A stretch of DNA of 64,000 nucleotides from Glossina fuscipes (lineage: Eukaryota > Arthropoda > Insecta > Diptera > Glossinidae), in assembly GCF_014805625.2 (NCBI RefSeq), contig NW_023998451.1, positions 231,844 through 295,843 on the forward strand. The letters run 5' to 3'. The position numbers and the translations under genes were made by a program. Positions 40,727 to 49,975 of the stretch are shown here, piece after piece. The notes beneath the pieces were generated by a model. It had not been told where the DNA came from and did not search any database. It saw only the letters and a program-made list of their open reading frames with translations. Every line of letters starts with the position of its first letter. Position 1 is the stretch's first letter.

Positions 40727-42543
40727 ATGCTGGAGATTGAAGGAAATAACCTAACCGCGACAAAAACTGTCATTGTAGCCGGAGCTGGTATAGGTTTGCT
40801 TGTCGTTCTCATTAAACGATTGCTGAGTTATTTAAAACCGAATAGAGAAGATAGAACGTCCGATAAAATAGTAAACACTTTGAAAAGGTTAAGAAATTTT
40901 ATCTAATTAGAATGATTTCTCAAGCTCGTTTTGCTCTATTAGCCATTGCTCGGATTATGTTGTTTTAGGCTTTGACTGTCAGTGGATTACTGGGAATAAT
41001 GGCCATAAGCTTGTGGCTTTATTGCAATTGGCTACCGTAAAGGGATTTTGCGCTGTATTTCGTTTACCCTACATGCAGCCAATACCTCACAGTTTGAAAA
41101 ATCTCTTAAAAGATAAAAACATAATAAAAGTTGGTGTAGACTGCGTGCAAAAAGCTCAACAACTAACTCAGACTTATGGCATCAAGGTAGCCAGTTCTTT
41201 AGACCTACGTTATCTGGCAGCTATGGTTCGATACCAACCGGATGATTTGGAAAAATTGTTAATTTCTGTGCTAAATGTCGAACTAAAGGCAATGCGTTCA
41301 TTTCGCTCCGATTGCAAAGAGAAACAGCTGCTTGGTGAACAAATTGAACTCGCTGCTAACAATGCGTTGGCAGCGGTAGAGATTTTCAAAAATTTAATTC
41401 AAAAACTACAAGCCAAGTAATCTGTAGAGAAATTCTTTTTTTTTTATAATGGAATTCATCCTCTTTATTCGTTTTAGGACATCGATGCATTTCACAAAAG
41501 CAGACTTAAGTGAAATGAAACCTAAAATTGGGCATTATTTTGGGCTACACTTCCGCAATGACCTTGTGCCATGTCCTTCTAGAAGGTACGTAGCTCCTTT
41601 TGAAGGTTGCTTACTTGAAGCACCGGAAGACGGTGAAACCTTGTGTTCCGTGAATGAACCAAAAGCTAATTGGTATTTGCAAGAACAGCTAGGAGTGAAA
41701 ATAACATCTGTACCGTTTACAATACGCTTAAATTTTAAGCCACCATTAGGTTTTTATCATATAGAAAAGAACGAATGTGTAATCTGTGGACACTCGGATG
41801 CATTTATACATAAAAATATTGTGCCGACGGAATATAGGGTGCATTTTCCAAGTAATGACTTGCGAAGCTATCGAAATTTTTTTAAACTTTTAAATGCTTA
41901 TCATACCGTTTACAGTCGTGACACAATTTCATACCTCGAACGATATACTAACCTTGTGCCCTAAATGCGATCAGTTGAATAGTGCGGTCGATTTAATAAT
42001 TCAGCAAGAATTGAGTGAAATCTGCGATGCCCCCTACAGTTACGAGCAAGTAACTAAGACATCTCTAATACCATTCTATTAATTCTAATTTTTAATGTTA
42101 TTTAAATTTTCAGCTTAAAAAAGTGAAGATAACTGCGCGGAAGCTAATACATAATGCTGGCGAAATGTCAACGGAAAGGCGTAAATCCTTGGAGGCCCTT
42201 GTGTTGGCTTACTTTAAAGACCAGAAAAATCTTACTTTGTATATGCTAATAGAAGCTTCCGAGCTAAATCTACGCGTTCAAGATTGTTACGAACACGGTA
42301 AGAGGGTGGTACAGAAATTTCGCTCATATTATGGCGGTTTAAAGGAATTGGAAATATTATGGAGGGATCATTTTCTTACTAGAATGCATCCCAAATATTT
42401 ACCACCATTTTGGTTTTGGGATATAGGTGACGTAATAAAAAATCGCAATATTAAAAAAAGAATATTTTAGATAAACATTTTCCTTTTTTTTACATATATC
42501 GGTAGATTGGAAATATGAGCCTCGTATAATAGAGATTTATTGA
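40727..42543 (+). CDS. EXD2-like paralogue, copy 2: predicted catalytically dead exonuclease
   Basis: Exons: 40727-40887, 40943-41416, 41478-41851, 41916-42049, 42114-42426, 42506-42543, giving an open frame of 497 residues with phases 2,2,1,0,1. The anchor (VIVAGAGIGLLVVLIK) near residues 15-30 is kept. The exonuclease fold is recognisable (residues about 60-212), but motif I is Asp65-x-Gln67, motif II has Lys124 where Asp belongs (VQKAQQL), and motif III is Leu190 and Asn194 (LAANNA). Three of four metal ligands and the catalytic Tyr are gone, and SNWE is SDCK. The C-terminal CVIC and CPKC pairs and the HNH-like IVPTEYRVHFP are intact. All splice sites are GT/AG, and AATAAA hexamers lie at 42577 and 42581. 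Every exon is open, so it looks maintained as a pseudoenzyme, not a plain pseudogene. Expression is not shown. Confidence 0.85.
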
Positions 42544-45308
42544 TGGCTAGCGCTGTCGTAAGCATAGATACATAATAATAAATAAACAATTTGCATTAAT
42601 TATAATTTTCTTAAATACTTATATTTACAATAAATATTTTATAACTTTTTAATTTTTTCGTTTTTGTTTTTTATTATTACGTAGATCTTTTATAATTTGA
42701 GATAAATTAAATCGTTTTAGTCCAGCAACGTCCACTATTGCATATCCCACAGCACCCCGCTTACTACACCAGTCAAAAGCGAATAGAATCCTATTATCGG
42801 GCAAAATGGACATCAAAATTTATAATTCTCATGAAAGCCCTCACATTGGAGGGTAGAATCTTAGACTAAAAGAAAAAGACATTGGGTACTAGCAACACAA
42901 TCTATCGGTTCCAATTTATAAAAGTACATTAGACATTGAGCCTAGCAGTTTTAATATAGTAATATATTGTGTTGATATTCTGTTCTGTAGTTGATTGTAG
43001 ATTGTCCATAGGCTTAGTTGCTCCAAATGCAATACTTCTAGCCAAGGGAAAGTTAAGGCAGTCACAGAGAAGTCGAAGAATTCCGTATAGCTTTTGATAC
43101 AGACACACTGTCAGTAACAATGACGGTTTTCAGTTCGTCGGAAAGGTTCGCAGCTTGAAGGAAAGCTCTGGCTTCGATTGTGAAAGCACTTTCGTAAAAT
43201 ATTTGATTGTGAAGAACCTGCCCTGAAGCATGTAAAAACAGGAAAGAAGTCAGATGAAACTCTTATTACATGTAAAGCGATTTAGATCTAATCTAATTAC
43301 ACCTCTGACAAGGAAAAGAACTGAAAGCACAGTTGATGTTTTTAAATATGCAAGCACGTGCAAGTAAGTACAAATAAAGATAAAAATGAAAAAGGAAATC
43401 TATGAAGGAAAGCAAGTCGATCAATAACTAGCTAATGCGAAGGTTCATATTAATAGTTACAGTTTGGAAAAACGCTCGAGCGCTCTTCAATCATATTTAC
43501 ATATATAAAGATGTAATGTTTCATACACTTAAGCTAAGGCGAAGGCACCAAAGAAATTAAGGAAGAGATGCTAACGTTTACGTAGCTCCAATCACAATTA
43601 TCTGGAGAAGCTTGTCTATGCGGATTTTATGATGACATTCCTTCTTTTATTTGCTCTAATCGTAGGAGACACCGGTAGCGAGTTTGGCTTAGCTTGAAAT
43701 TCAAATTATTATTGTGGCATATACTTTCAAATAGATGAGACTTGAATGCTCCCTCTTCCCCTACGCAATTGGACTATCTTCGGAGCTTAACTTTGGCGAT
43801 TTTGATAAATCTAACGAAACGCAAATTGCGCGGCCCTTTTGAGTGTTACATTGTCTCCTTTATCCACATATAAGGAATTGCGATAATATCTATGTAAGCC
43901 CAAATGATTTCAACCTGACGATTTAAAAAATAAATGTAAAAAATTTCTATTCGTAGCTTAATCACTACAAAATCTTAATTTCGATCAATATTGGTTGGTC
44001 GATTGCAGACACCAGACCTTTAGATATTTCTGGATAGTATTTTAAATAAATCTTAAATCAATGCCTGCCACACTTAAAATTTTTTTACCATTATTTTCAA
44101 GTTGTTTTCTTTTGTTTTAAAGTCGTATGTTTTTCTGTATAAGTTTTCAGTAATTATAAGCGTATTTCTAAACGAATCTCTTCTGTTCTCAGCTATAGAT
44201 CGTAAGTCAAGGATTAATTTGTTATTAAATTTATTTAAAACGTACTTGTTACAAAAATTGACAATTAAAATACGCATCACAATTATCTGTTGTCGAATGC
44301 CATTGCAGTAGAAATTTTGTGGTTTCAGGCGAAATAGCCATCGACTCATTTTCTTACATTTTTAATACTGGGGAGCCGCTTACCTGCTAACCGCGACATA
44401 TCAGCCTGAATCAGATGTATTTAGAAGGACAGTATTCGCAATGAAGAGATGTTACCAGATCAAGTTGAGCATCGCTTTTTTGGAGACTGATAGACAAACA
44501 CGAATTTTAATCGCCTTCAAGACTAAAATTCTTAGGCCGAAACGTTGTAAACCTCTTTTTAACCGTTTTATAGCTTCTTGTGCTTTCGCTTCAAGCCGCA
44601 ACATTTTTTCTAGATTAATACGGTTAGGAACAGAAAAAACGGCCCGCTGTAAACGAAATATTGATAGACTTTGATATGCACTGAATGACAGGACACAATT
44701 TATTAATATGTCAAATATTTTAAATTTTCGTAACCCAAATATTCTCGCGGACAAAAGGAAGTAGTTTAAAAGACGTAAAACCGCAATTTAGGTGAGAATG
44801 TGTGCTTTTATACAAGTCTGATTGAAACTAAATGAAGTACTTTACTTGTACATAGGGACTGCTAAGTGTACCTATAATCCAATTATATTATATAAACTAT
44901 AATCTCTGCCTACGAAAAGAGCTTGGCAAAAATTCCGAAATTACGAATTGTTAACCACTGTTACTCTGCTAGTGATGGAAATAAGTTGAAACAGGAGACT
45001 GTTAAAGGTAATCGAAGTTTGAATGAATCTGAGCTTACCTCTCGTACAATAACAATTGCAAAAATTATTATCATCTTCCCATTTAAAGAAGATTGATTGC
45101 CTTTACGAAAATAGCACGGTTGCAAAAATATATTTACGGTAACGCATACGTGCGAACAAACAACGATCAGAGTTTCCTCTTAAACAATTCGTGATTTCCA
45201 AGTTAATGTTAGTTCTATTTATTTCGTTATACTCAAAGAGACAGTCGTCACAGCAATTTTTCAGGACTAATTTTAAATATGTATATATATGTAAATAGTG
45301 TATATAAA
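42544..45308. other. Intergenic sequence, no gene recognised
   Basis: No convincing gene. Open frames such as 44452-44754 (minus) are moderately long and basic or hydrophobic but show no known domain. Confidence 0.35.
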
Positions 45309-45513
45309 AATAAACTAACATATATATATCCGCCTGAGTAGGCGAAGGCGAGGAATCTCGACTAGCAAGTCAATGGTCGTGGTTTCGAATCTCAAGTGCG
45401 GTAGAGTTTTTAATAAAAGCCGATAGCCTTAGATGCTAGTGCTTTTAAGAGTTTAGTCTTAGAATTTATTTCTCTGGCGAAATTAATAATAATAATAATA
45501 ATAAACTAACATA
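45309..45513 (+). mobile_element. tRNA-derived SINE with target-site duplication (copy 1)
   Basis: The body 45330-45499 begins CCGCCTGAGTAGGCGAAGGCG, resembling the box A half of a class II tRNA (Ser or Leu type), followed by GGTTTCGAATCTC, a box B-like motif. Then come a tRNA-unrelated part with the hairpin-forming TTTAGTCTTAGAATTTATT and a terminal AAT trinucleotide tail. A 14-base direct repeat AATAAACTAACATA flanks it at 45309-45322 and 45500-45513, which indicates insertion by target-primed retrotransposition. The tRNA half is too degenerate to be a functional tRNA gene. Confidence 0.75.
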
Positions 45514-46554
45514 GGTAGGTACAAACCAAGCAACACAATTAAAAGGAAACATTTTTAGTTTAGAATTAAATCTCGACCACATGGCCTCCGAAAAAATAAT
45601 GCAAAATTATATAAGAACCAAAAATCAAACTTATTCGAGTTTGGATGATGTAGCGGCTCTTCGTAATTAAGTCTCATTCAGGTTACACTATTTCAGTTTT
45701 CAGCCTTTGTCACTGTAGAGCCAAACGAACAATTCGACTTGGATGCCTTCACTTGTAGGCATTCTGGGTACAAGCAAGTCCATACCTGAATACGCCGTAG
45801 CTGATAAAAATGGTAACTTATTCGAAATATGTGATGATTTGCTTACTTGAAAGTGCTATAGACATAAGCGATCATAGCGAAGGCTGTTGCTGGATTTTCA
45901 CTAAAGAAAAGCAAGTAAGAAGATTACTTTCGACTACCCACAACATAAGCGCTTTGTCCACTTAAGATTTTAATGTCCAAAAAATCGGTTTTTTCTAAAC
46001 ACGCCAAACCTGTATGTACTAAACCTGCAGATCTTTTCATTTGATACTTATGTCGAAGGTATTTTAAAAAAAAACATTTATCCACTAAGCCGAGATCTCT
46101 ACCATAATTAATTTAGAATTAAGACACTTAGCTAGCTTCTCGCATTCTGGTTTCTAAGTCCTTCTACGTGCTATTAACAGTATTGTAATGAAAAAATCAA
46201 TTCATTATGTCGTGACGTCTGTCACAATTAACTGGGAACTAACATACTTAGCTGTTCGCATTCTACAATCCAAGTTGTTTTATTTGATACCCATAACGTC
46301 GGTATTATTAAGAAAAAATCGATTCACCACGTCACGGTATCTGTCATATTGATTTTAGAATTAATCCATTTTTAAGCAGATAATGCGCATTCATTTGAGG
46401 AATGTACAAAATAGTTTTAAACATTCTGTCTTGAAAAAAATAAAATTAAATCTTCTATAACTTTGTACGTAAAGAGTCGAGTGTTTCGTAAAGTATATGT
46501 GGAAAATTATAGACTTCTAATTTTTATAATTTCTGAGTAACGAGCAAAACGCAC
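45514..46554. other. Intergenic sequence, no gene recognised
   Basis: AT-rich unrecognised sequence. Several loosely similar segments recur (around 46080-46140, 46200-46260 and 46310-46370, each with a CCAC/GTCACG-like start and an AGAATTAA-like block), suggesting an old diverged local repeat. Confidence 0.3.
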
Positions 46555-46800
46555 AACTTGTTGTTAAGAAAAATGGAGTTGGGTTCAGTTTGCGCTCTAC
46601 TACGGGCTACTGCTTTGACTAATTTGGTCCATTCGTAATGATCAATATAATAAACACATATCACACAGACAGACAGACATGGCTAGATCAACTCAGGATT
46701 TCACGCTAACTGAGAATGTATATACTTTCTAGGGAGTTGCGTGCACTATGAAAAAAACTAAAATGACTATACCCCCATCTTACAGTGGTGGGTATAAAAA
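46555..46800 (+). mobile_element. 3' part of TIR element (same family as 53506-54013)
   Basis: Shares GGAGTTG.GTTCAGTTT.CG, TTTGACTAATTTGG and the terminal segment TCTTACAGTGGTGGGTATAA with the complete element at 53.5-54.0 kb. The 5' end is missing or too diverged to place. Confidence 0.6.
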
Positions 46801-47176
46801 GAATGTCTTGTACGTACGGTCATCTTTGTTAACTATACAAAAGCTGAACAGTATTCTTCAAGATTTTTCGAAACTAAATTATAAAAGATCATTCTTGGTT
46901 AATCGGGTACTAGTAATAGACGCTGGTACATAAGTTTTATAATGTTCTGCCTAGAATGAAAAAATTACGAATAATTTTGACGAAATAATAACTATACACA
47001 TATAAATAATTTATTTGGTTTTATTAAATTTGATTGTATTAATAATGGCTTTTCATGATTGGATGCTAATATATTGCATTCGATGTTTTTAAAATTGTGC
47101 ACAGAACTAAAAAATATTAAAGTATGCCTGGGATCAAGGTTAAGAATACGTTTAATTGTATTGGCAGATAATATTA

Positions 47177-47535
47177 TCAATTCATATATGAGCCGTTCAA
47201 TTCGATGACTTTCTGCTATTTTTCCGGTAACATTACGTTCACGCCGTTATCAAATTTTGGTGGTCTTTGATCGAAAAAGTGTACCACATGGTTTTCACAG
47301 GACCCTTTTGAAACTAAATTGGCATATACGCGGGGTAAATGAAAACTTTCCAACCAAGATCTTCCAATTTATGGATGTATGCGGATGTCTGCTGTTGTCA
47401 GCTTGATATGCAGCTGCCATCCTGTTGGCAAGGTCAGGACGTTTCTCAATCACTAGATACAGCCGCCCTAGTTGTTGGGGATAAAGGTAAAAGTGAATTA
47501 TGCTACCTGTTGGCAGCACTTCGTTGTGCACAATG
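47177..47535 (-). pseudogene. mariner transposase remnant
   Basis: On the minus strand the C-terminal third of a mariner-type transposase is recognisable in pieces: NEVLPTGSIIHFYLYPQQL, then EKRPDLANR, then QADNSRHPHTS (the family's QDNARPHT region with an inserted residue), a shifted frame with KLEDLGWKVFIYPAY, and finally LPEK, stop, QKVIELNGSYMN and stop at 47177-47179. Several frameshifts and internal stops mean it cannot make transposase. The N-terminal DNA-binding part and the terminal repeats were not found. Confidence 0.75.
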
Positions 47536-48421
47536 CATGAAAACTACGTTAAGCGTATGCTTAATGTTGTAAATTGTGCTTTCCAAGATTTTATTGCAAC
47601 ACTTTACCATCCCAGCTGCGGTCACAGTCTCCACTGTCACGTTGACATCGGTATTAGTTTGTGCTAAAATGCTAGCACAGTTAGCTCTCATACTATTCAT
47701 ATTCTTGGTGTCGACTGGCGAATGGCTCACAAATAATATTAAAGTTATTTGGACATATTTCCACAATTCAGATTAGTTTTTGTATCCTCTAGCGCATGTT
47801 GTGCAAGGGTATATTAAGTTTGTGAGAATGTATGTAACTCCATGAAGTACTTGAGATAGGTCTGCCTTTTATTATACCAATCGATTTAGAATCACTTTCT
47901 CAATCGATTCAAGTAGTTTATGTTAAGAAAACTGAAGACTTTATATCTTGAAAGCAATATATTAAATGAACTAAGGTTATTTTAAACATAATTTTAGAGA
48001 TAAACAGCTAAATTTAAAGAGAGGGCTATGTATTCAATGAATGTTTATTTACCCAAATCGTTCAAATGTATACTTGGCCATGCTCTCCTAATGTCCCCGA
48101 TCCTATATGGCTTAGGATTGTTAACTCTAAAGCGCGCTACGTCAAGTTTTTCCTTATATGTACCTTTAAGCAACTTATTTTACTGTCGTAACCTACTGCT
48201 CTTTTTTTAAGGTTATCAAATATTGTAACGTGACTGCATACCGTTGCAGATGCGTGTCCACTTGAAGTGTGTCATAAATCAAAATAGTGAGCAAAACTTA
48301 TCAACAAAATAAAACAACAAAGTATGACACACTTCAAAACGCTTCGAATTTATGATGTATCAAAATCACCAAACCTACACTAGTAAATATGGCTGTCCGC
48401 AATCTGGTATATGATATATAT
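47536..48421. other. Intergenic sequence, no gene recognised
   Basis: Unrecognised sequence. The overlapping open frames on both strands at 47503-47776 show no known domain. Confidence 0.3.
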
Positions 48422-48573
48422 GTGAGAATGATAAAAAATCACTTAAAACTTTTTATTTATTTATTTTTTATTAATTACCTTTTAGCCAAAGGCCAATGTG
48501 GGAATGATAAAAAATCAATTGAAATTTTTTATTTATTTATTTTTTATTAATTACCTTTTGGCCGAAGGCACGC
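48422..48573. repeat. Tandem duplication, 76-base unit, two copies
   Basis: Unit 1 (48422-48497) and unit 2 (48498-48573) share GAATGATAAAAAATCA, then TTTATTTATTTATTTTTTAT and TTAATTACCTTTTGGCC-like sequence with few differences. Unit 2 includes the last codons and the stop of the inverted EXD2 remnant, so that 3' end has itself been duplicated. Confidence 0.8.
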
Positions 48574-49640
48574 AGGGTCGCGGATATTGGAAAGACGTTG
48601 ACACAGTGACCGAACATGCTCACACCATACTCTTGTTAATTCTGCTACACCTCCGAGCTTAGTAAGAAATTCTTGAACAACACCGCGGTCTGGAGTAACT
48701 TCCTGAGAACGAGGCATGTTTAGCTTTGACACATGTTCTAGGATGTAGCGGTCAATTTTTACTCCACTATTATCGCCATCATTATAATAATCCCATACAA
48801 TAGTCTCACATCGGTGACGCTCCTCATCTGATATCAAATCCCGTAAACGCAATAAAGTTCCCGCACATATCTTGACTTGCAAACGCTAAAGGAAACATTT
48901 AAGTGTAAATGAGAGGGTATAAGGAGCGGAACATATCCTTCACAGTTTGCGGTACATTTTTAAATCATGTATCTCACTTAAACAGACCCACTTAGGACAT
49001 AAGAATATCATATCACGATAAGTAAAAAGTTGATATTTCAATATTATAACGTATCAAATTTTAATTGTTTTTTCAACACCTTTATAACGCGCAGCAACAA
49101 ACTTTAAAAACCCCGTAACGTATATAAGCTTTTGGCCAGTTTCACATTTAGAATGCCCTTAAACAAGTCCTTCTGTTCATATGTCTGCCTGCACAACTAT
49201 ATAGTATTTGTGGCAATCATTCTCCCATTAGCGAAAATGAAGATATCGCCTACAAATTTGCAAAAGAATTTGAAAGTGACGCAAACTTTTCAAACAACAT
49301 TTCTGTAACGCTCGCGCGCGCCTACGCGACAACAACTTTTATTTCGAAAATACACAACGCTGACGCGCCCACTCTTTATTGTATAGTATGAAAATTTAGT
49401 TCTTTTACTTCTTTTGTCCTTTTTAAGACAACAATGATGGGCAGAAAAGATTCGGTCTTATAAATTTTTTACATATTCCCCTTAGCGAAGGTCTGCTCCA
49501 TATTGGAAAGCGAGTCACTAGAAGCACCGAATTGGAATCTGCAAATCAAATCAGTTGCGGGAGTAGCGCTTCCATTCTTATTCCCAAATGGGTATCTTTC
49601 TGTCGTTACCACAAAAAGTTCCATTTGATGATGAAATAAG
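48547..49640 (-). pseudogene. EXD2 copy 4: inverted, broken remnant interrupted by a repeat
   Basis: On the minus strand an open 111-residue block (48882-48547) matches EXD2 exon 5: QVKICAGTLL, LISDEERHRCETIV, GVVQEFLTKLGGVAELTRVW. Upstream, after a retained CTTTAG acceptor, an exon-4 relic (about 49041-48925) reads YRDMIFLCPKW, SEIHDLKMYRKL, stop, RICSAPY. It corresponds to CPKC...SEICDAPY of the intact copies, with the last Cys changed to Trp and a stop in frame. A repeat of family A (49042 to about 49470) interrupts it. Beyond that, about 49475-49640 shows faint exon-3 similarity (NGTFCGNDRK...W). The exonuclease domain was not found. The exon 5 match is solid; the exon 3 part is weak. Confidence 0.65.
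49042..49470 (+). mobile_element. Dispersed repeat family A, copy inside EXD2 remnant
   Basis: Matches 58005-58340 over about 340 bases in the same orientation (shared TTAGCGAAAATGAAGATATC and CGCCTACAAAT), and its end matches 60235-60310 (TCTTTTACTTCTTTTGTC then GATTCGGTC). No coding capacity. It splits the inverted EXD2 remnant. Confidence 0.65.
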
Positions 49641-49799
49641 GTAAATTTGCACCCTATTTATTGCCTAAACTCACGGTTTGAAAACAAATTTTTGAAATGG
49701 TCCAAGACTTTGATTTTTAAATGCTAAGTGCTCAGTTAAATGAAACATTTATAAAATTAGTGCAATAAGTAAAGAAATTCTTAATTTCTCTTTTGTTAT

Positions 49800-49975
49800 C
49801 CGCTTTAGCAGCCCAGTAGGCAAAGGATGTCGACGAGGAACTCATTGATCATGGGTTCAAATTTTAAGTGCGGTAGCGTTTTCAATAAAACTGGTTGCCT
49901 TAGATGCTAGTGCTTTAAGACGTTTAAGTCTTAGAATATGTAGCTCTTGTTCAATAAACAATAATAATTTTATAT
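49800..49975 (+). mobile_element. tRNA-derived SINE (copy 2, diverged)
   Basis: Same organisation as the 45.3 kb copy: AGCCCAGTAGGCAAAGGATG box A-like start, GGGTTCAAATTTTAAGTGCG box B-like part, GCCTTAGATGCTAGTGCTTT body and an AAT-rich tail. More diverged; no clear flanking duplication. Confidence 0.65.

Noticed and set aside
40727..42543. EXD2 copy 2 as a plain pseudogene
   Set aside because: No stop, frameshift or broken splice site was found over six exons, while catalytic residues alone are replaced. Pseudogene decay would be expected to hit at random.
44452..44754. 100-residue minus-strand open frame as a chemoreceptor fragment
   Set aside because: Moderately hydrophobic at one end but lacking any receptor signature; it is probably chance.
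45330..45410. A functional tRNA gene
   Set aside because: Box A and box B-like motifs are present, but the anticodon arm and acceptor stem cannot be folded. The AAT tail and target-site duplication show it is a SINE.
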